Assembly: GCA_031002005.1 (NCBI GenBank)
Contig: CM061920.1
Span: 109,489,447 to 109,553,446 of the forward strand
Direction: 5' to 3'
DNA: 64,000 bases
Source: Vandiemenella viatica
Taxonomy: Eukaryota > Arthropoda > Insecta > Orthoptera > Morabidae
The position numbers were made by a program, and so were the translations under genes. Positions 54,764-64,000 of the stretch are shown piece after piece. Position 1 is the stretch's first letter. Every line of letters starts with the position of its first letter. The notes beneath the pieces were generated by a model, which was not told where the DNA came from, searched no databases, and worked only from the letters and a program-made list of their open reading frames with translations.

Positions 54764-54915
54764 ACTTTTTTCATTAATTAATATCTCCTAAAGTACAAAA
54801 TAGTTTAACGTACAATTTATACAAGGGCTTCCTATGATCACTTTTTTCATTAATTAATATCTCCTAAAGTACAAAATAGTTTAACGTACAATTTATACAA
54901 GGGCTTCCTATGATC
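54764..54915. repeat. Identical 76-bp tandem duplication
   Basis: ACTTTTTTCATTAATTAATA starts at 54764 and again at 54840; both units run through TTTAACGTACAATTTATACA to CCTATGATC. No differences seen, so the event is recent or is an assembly artefact. Confidence 0.95.
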
Positions 54916-55179
54916 ACATTCTATCTGTTTTAACTTAATTTAGCACTTAAAATGATTTCTCTAAGCTCAATGTTGAAGTCTCTTACATCACCAGTTATCT
55001 GCTAACTTATGTGCTGCAACAACAATTAGCGACAATCTATCTTCAAAATCTTAATTATTTGACAAATGCTTATACTTTTTAATGACACCATTATATATTT
55101 GTAATTATCTCAATTTAGGCTATCTACTGATCTAAGGGGTGTAAGGGTTTGGGAGAGACTATACTAGTCTTTTCCAACC

Positions 55180-58100
55180 AAGTGTCAACCTCTCCTTCAC
55201 GTGGTGCACCCTGTTTGCACGGACGAGGCTCTGGCGACTGAAAGATTCCCGGTATAAGGAATCACCCACTGCTTGCCAACGGCCTCAGAAAGGAGGGCGG
55301 AAGAGCGGGGAGTGGTTCAGGGCACCCTCTTGCCCTTGGGGTTGGAAACGGCCACTAAAGACGGATGAATCAGAAATGATCAACGGCATGGGGATGCTGA
55401 AGGCAACAGTAAACCACTGCATTAAAGAACCAAAGGGTATCCCGAGGACATGTAATCCTCTCAAATTACATATATCATGGCGGCTTCTTCCTGGGTAAAA
55501 TATTCCGGAGGTAAAATAGTCCCCCAATCGGATCTCCGGGTGGGGACTGCTCAGGGAGGAGTCATCAGAATGGATTGAAACATTCTATGAGTCAGAGCTG
55601 GTATGTTAGAAGTCTGAATAGGGCAGGTAGGTTAGAAAACTTAAAAAGGGAGATGGAACAACTTAAGTTAGATGTTGTTGGGATTAGTGAGATTAAATGG
55701 AAGGATGCACAGCATTTTTGGTCTGGGGAACACAGGATAATTAGCACACAAGCTGTCAATGGAGTCACTGGTGTAGGATTTTTAATGAACAAAAAAGTAG
55801 GGAAATTGGTGAGTTATTATGAACAGTATAGTGACAGGATTATTTTGATGACGTTAGAAACAAAGCCCATCCCAACCACATTAGTACAAGTATATATGCC
55901 AACGTCACAGGAAGATGATGAAGAAACAGAAAAAATGTATGCTGAAATTGAAGAATTAATCCAATATGTGAAAGGGGAGGAAAATCTAATAATCATGGAT
56001 GATTGGAATGCAATAGTGGGAGAAGGAAAAGAGGGGAATACTGCAGGAAGTTTTGGTCTAGGAGGAAGAAATGAGTGGGGAAGCAGGTTGCTAGAATTTT
56101 GTGAAAGATATAAGCTAGTAGTGGCGAACACACTGTTTAAGAACCATGCAAGAAGAATATACACCTGGAAACGTCCTGGGGATACAGGCAGATATCAGCT
56201 AGATTATATCATGGTGAAACAGAGATTCAGGAATCAAGTTATAGACTGTAAAGTGTACCCTGGAGCAGACATAGACTTGGACCATAATTTCGATAGTAAT
56301 GAAGTACAGGCTGAAATTCAAGTGAATAAGGAAGCAGCATAAGCAGAACATACTGGAAATGAATAAACTTAAACAATCTAACACAAGAGAAAATTTTGCA
56401 GAAATGGTAGACTTAGGTCTAAGAAGTAACTGTGAAAGGAGCTCAGCATTAAAGACTGATATAATGAAAGCTGGAAAAGAAACATTAGGCTTTAGGGAAC
56501 AAGCTGCCCGAAAACCTTGGATCACAGAAGAAATTTTGCAGCTGATGGATCAGAGGAGAAGGTACAAAAGAGCAGTACAGGCAATTTAGAAATCAAATAA
56601 ATAGGAAATGCAAAATAGCAAAAGAAAAATGGCTACAAGAAAAGTGTGAAGAAGTAGAAAAGGAAATGGTCGCAGGAAAAGTAGATGTTGCATATAGAAA
56701 GATCAAACAGAATTTTGGAGAAATGAAGAAAAGAGGCATGAACATTAAAGCAGTTGATGGGAAACCTCTTTTAAGGTCAGGAGATAGAGCTAACAGATGG
56801 AAGGAATACATTGAGAAACTGTATGTTAGGGACGACTTGAACAATAGTGTATTGGAAAAGGAAGGCGATGTCGACATGGATGACTTAGGAGATCCTGTTT
56901 TGAGGACAGAATTTAATAGAGCTCTGAATGACCTGAAAGCAAATAAGGCAGTTGGAATTGATGAGATCCCTGCAGAACTTCTTAAATCTCTAGGAGAGGA
57001 AGGAATCGAAAGATTATTCAAGCTGATATCAAAAAGTTATGAAACAGGAGAAATTCCAACTGATTTTAATAAAAATATTATCTTCACACTTCTAAAGAAA
57101 ACACAAGCCGACAAATGTGAGAATTATCGCACCATTAGTCTAACACCACATGCTTCAAAATTACTGACCAGAATAATATACAAAAGGATGGAAAGTGTAG
57201 TAGAAGAGATAGTAGGTGAAGATCAGTTTGGGTTTAGGAAAAATCGCGGTACAAGGGAAGCAATTCTGTCTTTAAGATTAATATTTGAATGGCGGATCAA
57301 GAAAAACAAAGATATTATTTTGGCATTTGTTGATTTAGAAAAAGCTTTTGATAATGTTAGGTGGGACAAGATGTTCAAAATTTTAAAGAAGTCAGGTCTA
57401 AAGTATCGAGATAGAAGAATACTCTATAAACTATATAAGAATCAAGTGGCTGTAATAAAAGTAGAGACTCACGAGAGACATGCATCAGTTAAACAGGGTG
57501 TGAGACAAGGTTGTAGTCTATCCCCATTAATATTCAACTTGTATGTAGAAGAAGCAATGAAGAAAGTCAAAGAAAAATTTCCATGTGGCATAAGTTTTCA
57601 GGGAGAAAAAATCAGTATGCTACGATTTGCTGATGACATTGTCTTTTTAGCAGAGAGGGCTGAGGATATTGAGAAGTTATTGAATGGCATGAACAAAATA
57701 CTGAGGGAAGATTTTGGACTGAATATAAATCAAGACAAAGTAAGACAAAAGTGATGAATTGTAGCAGAAATGATACCAATACTAGCAGATTAAATATAAA
57801 AATAGGATTGGATGCAATAGGAGAAGTGAGTGAGTTCTGTTACTTGGGAAGCTAAATTACAACTGATGGCCAAAGCAGGAATGATGTTAAAAGCAGAATA
57901 GCATTAGAAAAAAGAGCCTTCATGAAAAAGAGAAACCTTTTAGTTTCAAATATTGATCTAGGAATTAGAAAGAACTTTTTAAAACTCTATGTGTGGAGCA
58001 CAGCACTTTACGGTAGCGAAACATTGACTTTAGGAATACTGGAAAGAAAGAAACGTGAAGCATTTGAAATGTGGTGCCACAGAAGAATGCTGAAAATTAG

Positions 58101-58415
58101 GTGGACAGACAAAGTAAGAAATGAACGAGTTTTGGAAATGATGGGTGAGAAAAGAAGTTTATGGCAGAAGCTTACAGGAAGAAGAGATATGCTGGTAGGT
58201 CATATTTGCAGACATGTTGGATTGGTTAATTTGTTAGTGGAGGGAACAGTTGAAGGTAAGAACTGTAGAGGAAGACAGAGATTAGAATATATGAAGCAGA
58301 TAATTGAGGACGTGGGTTGTAAGGGGTATGTAGAAATGAAGAGGTTAGCACTGGATAGCAAGGGATCGAGGATTGCATCAAACCAGTCTAAAGACTGACG
58401 ACCAAAAAAAAAAAA
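55180..58415 (+). mobile_element. RTE-type LINE, near full length, decayed
   Basis: About 3.2 kb, the usual RTE size. The 5' region has CTTCACGTGGTGCACCC and GGGGATGCTGAAGGCAAC; endonuclease and RT follow; the ORF ends GSRIASNQSKD just before AAGACTGACGACC and a short A run at 58404-58416. Orientation plus. Confidence 0.88.
55575..58398 (+). pseudogene. RTE ORF2: endonuclease, reverse transcriptase, C-terminal domain
   Basis: Endonuclease 55575-56342: SWYVRSLNRAGRLE, VGISEIKWKD, RIILMTLETK, VQVYMPTSQEDDEE, IIMDDWNAIVG, RRIYTWKRPGDTGRYQLDYI, and a final LDHN. RT 56666-57754: ANKAVGIDEIPAELLK, NYRTISLTPHASKLLTRIIY, QFGFRKNRGTREAI, LAFVDLEKAFDNVRW, VRQGCSLSPLIFNLYVE, MLRFADDIVFLAE. C-terminus 57922-58398: YGSETLTL, CHRRMLKIRWTDKVRNE, GRRDMLVGHICRH, EGKNCRGRQRLEYM. 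Frame breaks near 56342, 56587 and 57752, so inactive. Often annotated by mistake as a craniofacial-development-like protein because of the endonuclease. Confidence 0.88.
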
Positions 58416-58439
58416 CTGAACTAAATTTCTCAACTGTAT

Positions 58440-59350
58440 TCCTTTTAATTAAAAAGTTCATTTTTTCTCTTAATTAAAACCACTAATTAAACTTTGTAAA
58501 ATTAGTTAATTTCACTATTAAAATATCTGGAACAGTGCTGAATATAGCTGGTGATAAAAGTTCAGCTGTAGCTTTAATCAATTCAAACATAATTCAAATT
58601 TTATATTTTTGCTTTAACCGAATTATCTTTTTTTAAAAATTCCTAATATAATGAATACACTTTAAAATAATTCTTATGATGAAGTTCCACTGTAGAAATG
58701 AATGCAAGAAAATCCATTCAAATTGACAATTACATAACACAAAATTTCTAAGTCCAACATAAGCGACTTCAAAATTGATCTATAAAATATTTTACTGCTG
58801 GGGATGGCTAGTGGGAGTGATTTTGGTGAACTAAAGGGTGCCTTCCAAAATATTATCATCACTTATAGGAAGCAAATTATATTTTTATTGATTAACTGCA
58901 ATGGAATGCATATCACAACAGCTATTTTTATATACCAGTACATCCACTTTTGCATTACAGCTAGTTTTACATTAATTACTTTCAGTTTTTAAGGTAAACT
59001 GTTCAGCATATGATCCAGTATTTTATTAGCTGTAAAAGAAAATTTTCTCATCCCTGTGCTGTGGTCAAGTGATTCTTCATCGTAATGCTTTTGCTTTCCA
59101 TGTACTATATCAAATTCTTCTATCAATATACATCTAAGCCTCATCATCAGTGGATACCTTATATGATTGTGAAGAGACAGTATTACATCAGTTAATATGC
59201 AGAAGGTTTATTAGGAACAGATGGGCAGTTGCAGATTTAATGTGTTTGTGTAATATTTGGAATTAATGTAAAACATTTTACAGTATAAGAGAGACAAAGA
59301 AATGTTTTAAACAAGATTAATAATTTGCTAAGTCTCAGTTTTTCATGAAG
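58440..59350. other. Unassigned AT-rich spacer
   Basis: No element recognised. Confidence 0.3.
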
Positions 59351-59446
59351 CATTGTTGAGGTGTAATCGTAAGTTTTCCCGGCGGATCTGTTGCTTGAAG
59401 ATTTCTCGGGCATGCAGCCGGGTCAATTGATCACACATGTACGAAT

Positions 59447-59477
59447 TTTCGATGGCGTAACATACCATCATCTTCAG
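59447..59477 (-). ncRNA. Hammerhead ribozyme core, left arm
   Basis: On the minus strand CTGAAGA (59477-59471), a GATGGT...GCCATC hairpin with one G-U-type or mismatched position, then GAAA (59450-59447). It is the mirror copy of the core at 60603. Confidence 0.6.
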
Positions 59478-60054
59478 GTAGCGTCCACTGGTCGGCGTGA
59501 GGAGCACAGTCAAGGACGCGACTGCTGGTCTGCTCTGGGGGCGTCGATATTTATACCCTCCAACCCCGCCCTCCCACTTCCGCCGCTGCGCTCCGATAGC
59601 GGTGGTGGGGGTAGTGCATTGCAGTGCGTCGAGCAGTGACCATCAGTTTGTACGCCACCTCCATCGCGCACAGTGCCTCGGCTCCAGTATAGCCGCTTCA
59701 ATGCTGGGTTCCAAGCTTGGCTTAGTTGTCTTTATTTATGAGGTTACTCCATAGCTAGATCTCAATGGCTTCCTTATACACACAGTCCCAGAAGTGAGAT
59801 GTGTTTCTCAGAACTTCGGTGTCCTCATATTTAATAGCATGCCGTGCCTTGAGACAATGTTCAGCAACTGCGGATTTTGACAGCTGCTGTAGCTCGGTGT
59901 GGCGTTTATTGTTCTCTACACCATTCATTGACTGTGCGAATTCTCTGCCGGACGAATGCTTTAACACACTCGCACAGTATGTGATATATGCCAGGTTTCC
60001 CAAGACCCAAATCATCTTTCGATTAAAGCCCTACTTGGCTCGGTTAAAGATGAT

Positions 60055-60396
60055 TTGGGTCTCAGGAAACCTGGCGTATATCACATACCGTGCAAGTGTG
60101 GTAAAGCATACGTCAGGCAGAGAATTCGCACAATCAAAGAACGGTGTAGAGAACATAAATGCCACACCGAGCTACAGCAGCTGTCAAAATCCACAATTGC
60201 TGAACATTTTCTTGAGACACAGCATACTATTAAATATGAGGACACCAAAGTTCTGAGAAACACATCTCACTTCTGGGACTCTGTTTATAAGGAAGCCATT
60301 GAGATCAAGCTATGGAGTAACCTCATAAACAAAGACAACGGGTTCCAACTAAGCCAAGCTTGGAACCCAGCACTGAAGTGGCTCCACAAATACCGG
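60055..60396 (+). pseudogene. Penelope-like GIY-YIG nuclease, right arm
   Basis: GLRKPGVYHIPCKCGKAYVR, then RTIKERCREHKCHT, KSTIAEHFLETQHTIKYEDT, VLRNTSHFWDSVYKEAIEIK and FQLSQAWNPALKWL. This is the complete C-terminal nuclease layout (GVY...YVx, EH, E). The usual YVG is YVR, so the domain probably lost activity. The frame stays open to 60570 into the 3' UTR. The left arm repeats it on the minus strand (60015-59755) with an early frameshift. Confidence 0.85.
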
Positions 60397-60602
60397 AGCC
60401 AAGGAACTGTGCACGACGGAGGTGGCGTACAAACTGATTTTCACTGCTCGACACACTGCAACGCTCTACCCCCACCAACGCTATCGGAGTGCAGCGGTGG
60501 GAGTGGGAGGGCGGGGTTGGAGCGCATAAATATCGACATCCCCGGAGCAGACCAGCAGTCGCGCCCTTGACTGCGCTCCTCACACCAACCAGTGGACGCT
60601 AC

Positions 60603-60633
60603 CTGAAGATGATGGCATGTTACGCCATCGAAA
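60603..60633 (+). ncRNA. Hammerhead ribozyme core, right arm
   Basis: CTGAAGA at 60603-60609, stem II GATGGC (60611-60616) with GCCATC (60624-60629) perfectly paired across ATGTTAC, then GAAA at 60630-60633. It lies downstream of the nuclease on the coding strand, where Penelope pseudo-LTRs carry type I hammerheads. Stems I and III not folded. Confidence 0.65.
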
Positions 60634-60709
60634 ATTCGTACATCTGCGATCAAATGACCCGGCTGCATGCCTGAGAAATCTTCAAGCAATCATTGTTGAG
60701 TGTGGAAGT

Positions 60710-61200
60710 GCACAGTGTAGAAACTGTGGCGTTTTTAAGTGTATAGGAGCAATGAAAATGCAAAGTAATGTGTTTCTTGTACAATTCAGCCATGTGCTTC
60801 TGAAAGAATTGAGTTTATATTGTGATTAGTCAATTGGAGTGGAGTTTGTTGTGTTGTTCTAACACATGGTGAGAATCTGTAATTGTAGGAGAAGAAGTTA
60901 CAAATCGTCTGGATCAGAGTGTGTGAGGTATGAGCATAGTTTTAACAGAGTGAATGAATGAATTGATGACATGAAGTGAATTATTACCAATTGTACTCTT
61001 TAATTAATTCGTGAATAACATTAAGATTTCTACTTTACATAATATAATCATTTTTCTTTAAAAGCAATTTATGATGTGGTAAACCGAACTATCTTAGAAA
61101 TGACTCTAGCAATTTGGATGAAATTTCATTTACAGATAAAGTTTTGCTTTTCAAGTTTTTATATGGATAATAGAAACAAAGAAACTGCCACTGGGCACTA
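60710..61200. other. Unassigned spacer
   Basis: Nothing recognised between the Penelope dimer and the palindrome at 61201. Confidence 0.3.
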
Positions 61201-61399
61201 AGAATTAGAAAGGATAGGGAAAAAATACCCATCACTTACCACAGATGAAGGCAGGAGGGTGAGAAGAACACGTAAAAAACACAAAAACAAACAAATTGTA
61301 TGTTTGTTTGTTTTGGTGTTTTTTACGTGTTCTTCTCACCCTCCTGCCTTCATCTGTGGTAAGTGATGGGTATTTTTTCCCTACCCTATCTAATTCTTT
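61201..61399. repeat. Near-perfect palindrome of Penelope 3' ends
   Basis: Arms 61201-61295 and 61304-61399: CACAGATGAAGGCAGGAGGG against CCCTCCTGCCTTCATCTGTG, AACACGTAAAAAACAC against GTGTTTTTTACGTGTT. The arm text equals the 3' end of the element at 23752 (CTGCCTTCATCTGTGGTAAG near 26349). Confidence 0.9.
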
Positions 61400-61419
61400 A
61401 TTCAATACAATTTTACAAA

Positions 61420-62037
61420 AAAAAACATGAAATTCTTGTATTTCGTATCTCGGAAACAGCTCTAACCTAATTTAATAGAAGTTTCTAGTACCAGGAAGCC
61501 TACTAATAATAATTAAACTCCTCTTTGGTTAGAGCAAGGAACTGTGCACTACAAAATGCCTAGAAAGTCTTTAAGAAAAATGTTTAACTTTGGTCAAATT
61601 TCATGTAAAATCTTGTATATTAAACAGAAATCAAAAGGTGTCAAGTGAAGATCGGTCACCCAGGTACGAGGCTATTAAGTATGTCTATAGCTAAAGTAAA
61701 TTGAATTTTAAACTAAAGAGATTTCAAAAGTGGTTTATATGCCAAAATAACGCTTTAAAAATTTGTTTCTGAAATTTACAAATTTAAAAATATCAAAGAT
61801 ATAAATATAGCAAGATTTCATAAATTCTGCTCTACTTACAAAGCTGACAACAAAGAAGAACCTTCTAAAAAATCATTATAAAACTGTGATCCCTCTACTT
61901 TGCCACCGTGCAAAGTTGAATACATAATAATTCTTTTTTTTTTCCAATCCCTTATTCAGTATGCAGAGGATAAATAAAAAAAAATATTTGTAGAAGTACA
62001 TCACATAACCAATATTTTTCATGTCGAATACATGAAG

Positions 62038-62077
<40 letters not shown>

Positions 62078-62695
62078 GAATTAGAATCGTTTAAATGCTC
62101 CAAAATCTTTTTATACAACTGCATGCTTGCTATGAGTCACATTGTCTAGCAAGAGCCAAACGCACAGCAACACATTTCAAATCATCCGGCCGCGGATATA
62201 CAATTCACTGAAGCTAACGTGCAGGCCCACCGCTAGTTGTTTGAACGCCCTTGTGAAATACCGATTATGCCGCCCCCTGTCTAACTACTGCCAGTGGTGT
62301 TCCTAGGAATTTTCCGCAAACTGGGTCATGAGATTGCCGCCCCTTCCAACATTATTTTGCTGCCCCCATGTTGCCACGACCCCGAGTGTTGCTGCTGCCT
62401 AAAGCAGAAGTTGAGCTTAAAAAAAAAAGGTCCCCACAACATAAATTTGCCGCCCCCTATATCGACAATGAAGTGGCAACTATCATAGCAGCGACAGTAG
62501 ATCACTCGATATGCCGCCTCCCTGAATGTTCAGCCCACGTGCAGTGACACCTTGCATGCCCGCTTATGGCGGTCCTTCTAACGTGAAAACATTTCTGATC
62601 ACCTGGCAAGTCAAAAATCCAACCCAAATCACCTGTCTTTTCAGAATTTTTTATTTCTGGGTGTAAATATTATTTATTATGTGTAAATCTCAGCA
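61420..62695. other. Unassigned spacer with poly-A run and GCCGCCCC iterations
   Basis: A run of about 32 A bases ends near 62074. From 62268 to 62520 the motif TGCCGCCCC or close variants recurs five times (near 62268, 62336, 62360, 62449, 62511). No gene recognised. Confidence 0.4.
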
Positions 62696-62698
62696 AGC

Positions 62699-63241
62699 TG
62701 TAACGTAACCATGAACGTTACGGTTATATTTGGAGTGGATAGTGTAATCTGAGAGGTATGTAAGGTCTTTGGCGGTGGGCGAGCGCCGAGCGCGGTGAGT
62801 CGGGAGTCGGGGATTGTCAGTGGTAACGTACGGAACAGCCGGCGGGAACGGAAGGTCGACGGCAGTGTGTTTATCCCGTGAATACATCGTACGGCCGCTT
62901 GGCGTGTGTTCCGTACTAAAGAACGCTGTGGGATGTGTGCTAAAGTATATGTGGGACTATGAAGGTTCTTCCGAGAGACCGGATTCAATATAAACTGTGT
63001 TTAGTAAACTACTGCAGAATCGGATTATGGCGATTGTTTGTTAATTAGTTTCGAGAATTGTGCTCACTGCTTATTTAGTTGTTTTGACTGTACTTGAAGC
63101 TGCTATCTTCGGTGACGAAGAAACATTAGTATTATTGTCTGGTGGCATGCTTGTGGACTGTGTAGTCTCAGGGGAATAAATTTACGAAAACTAGTTCGCA
63201 TATGTGTTTTCCTTCTGTGACTTTAATTAACCAATTAGCAT
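62699..63241 (+). mobile_element. Candidate LTR of a Gypsy-type element
   Basis: Begins near TGTAACGTAACCATG, is GC-rich in its first half, has TATAAA-like ATATAAAC near 62988 and AATAAA near 63175, and is followed within about 12 bases by a primer-binding-site-like TGG. The right end (TTAGCA near 63240) is uncertain. The second LTR would lie outside the window. Confidence 0.4.
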
Positions 63242-63252
63242 AGCCGAAAGAC

Positions 63253-63266
63253 TGGCGACCGCACGG
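63253..63266 (+). other. Candidate tRNA primer-binding site
   Basis: TGGCGACCGCACGG. TGGCGACCG is complementary to the 3' end (CGGTCGCCA) of an insect tRNA-Arg as I recall it. Confidence 0.4.
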
Positions 63267-64000
63267 CAAAACGAACCTTTAATTAAAAGAGTAATTAGTG
63301 GTGGAAGAAAGCTTAAGAAAAATCGTGTTAGGAAGTGTAGCTGCTCAATTACTTCAACGAACTTTTAACTATACAAACACGAATAGCGTGAGAGCCCGTT
63401 ACATGGCTCAACGTGACAGGACAAGTTGCAGTTAAAGTTGTTAAGGACGGACAGTGATTAATATTAAAAAAAAAAAAGTGCTGGAAATAATAAGCAGTGA
63501 GTAGAGCGGGAAGACAACAATCGGCGATGGTACGGCTACTTCGAGGCGGCGAGTGCACAGCAATGTAATAAACGAGAGGACCCGAGCTTTCACGATCGGA
63601 ACCGAGCAACGCAGTCTGACGGGAAGCCTCACCAGAGCAACAACTCGACACCGGGGCAACGCGGTACATCGGAGAGACGCGACAGCGGAACAACGCGGGC
63701 ACGCAGAAGCGGCGCGGCGTCATTGCGGTCGACGGCAGCGCGGTCAGCAACTGAGATTCTTCGAAAGGGAAGTGCGAACAATTTTTTTAATTAAAGAAAG
63801 ACACAAACTGACATTAAAATAAAAAATAAAAATATACTGTTTCGATTGGAATCACATTTCCGCGGTAGTAATTATTTCTTTTGCATTAATGAATCTTCAA
63901 ATGAGCTACTGACTATGCGGATTGCAAATTTTATGCATGCAAGCTTAATGTTATTCTGATTTGGGGCAAGTTATGTCAGTTTCTGTTAACGAATTAATTT
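63267..64000 (+). other. Leader of candidate LTR element
   Basis: Unusually GC-rich from 63500 to 63760 with CG-rich, Arg/Ala-coding text (frame 63553-63822) but no gag motif. Probably the untranslated leader or gag start of the element whose LTR is at 62699; the sequence leaves the window. Confidence 0.3.

Larger units (their letters stand above)
59361..60690. mobile_element. Inverted-dimer Penelope-like insertion with 10-bp target duplication
   Basis: CATTGTTGAG occurs at 59351-59360 and 60691-60700. Between them two 5'-truncated Penelope ends lie head to head: arms 59391-60035 and about 60045-60689, roughly 90% alike, centre near 60040. Each arm runs from the GIY-YIG domain outward to a hammerhead core and a 3' end (CTTCAAGCAA). 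The extra 30 bp at 59361-59390 belong to the left end only. Confidence 0.85.

Noticed and set aside
55592..56525. Several minus-strand frames across the RTE element
   Set aside because: Antisense shadows of the endonuclease and RT coding strand.
61201..61399. CRISPR-like or bacterial terminator hairpin
   Set aside because: The arm is a known Penelope 3' end from this same window and the DNA is clearly from an animal; no repeat-spacer array exists.
63349..63750. 133-codon minus-strand ORF
   Set aside because: Lies in a GC-rich leader of a candidate LTR element; open by composition, with no motifs.

Overview
The window looks like nuclear DNA of an insect with a large, repeat-rich genome, most likely an orthopteran (grasshopper or locust type). 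Evidence: one gene with long introns on the minus strand, AT-rich spacer, and very dense mobile-element relics of kinds common in insects (CR1/L2-like and RTE non-LTR elements, several Penelope-like elements, a mariner, a Gypsy fragment, hAT-like relics, a tRNA-derived SINE). A CR1-type family with a (TAGATG)n tail, a type I associate with orthopterans, is present three times. The organism call is inference.

The only host gene I can support is an SLC24-type sodium/potassium/calcium exchanger (NCKX). Five minus-strand exons were found by reading splice sites: 42416-42297 (5' UTR and start codon), 34896-34723, 22893-22706, 19733-19514 and 1896-1699. All phases agree (1, 1, 0, 1, 1) and give about 288 residues: extracellular N-terminus, first membrane helix, the alpha-1 ion-binding repeat, further helices, and the start of the cytoplasmic loop. 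The alpha-2 half must lie beyond the left edge, and a 5' non-coding exon beyond 42416.

The introns and the right third of the window are filled with nested transposons. Left (1-19 kb): an LTR-like unit, LINE and Penelope fragments, an almost full-length Penelope-like element (9.2-12.8 kb) broken by two insertions, and a LINE (14.5-19.3 kb) split by a 2,033-bp LTR-like insertion with a 4-bp target duplication. Middle (20-42 kb): a second Penelope family with RT and GIY-YIG nuclease (23.6-26.4 kb), a large inverted repeat of the same family (26.7-28.2 kb), a Gypsy fragment between two inverted ~500-bp foldback units inside a hAT-like relic (30.7-34.5 kb), and a CR1 element (37.75-41.1 kb). Right (43-64 kb): an uninterrupted 914-codon LINE ORF, a mariner, many LINE and Penelope pieces, an RTE element (55.2-58.4 kb), an inverted-dimer Penelope unit with a 10-bp target duplication (59.36-60.69 kb), and a candidate Gypsy LTR with primer-binding site at the edge.

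The most interesting pattern is that Penelope-like pieces repeatedly occur as head-to-head inverted units (4.5, 13.9, 26.7, 59.4 and 61.2 kb), several of them carrying hammerhead-ribozyme cores (CTGAAGA, stem II, GAAA). Three cores are complete (5650, 60603 and, on the minus strand, 59477).
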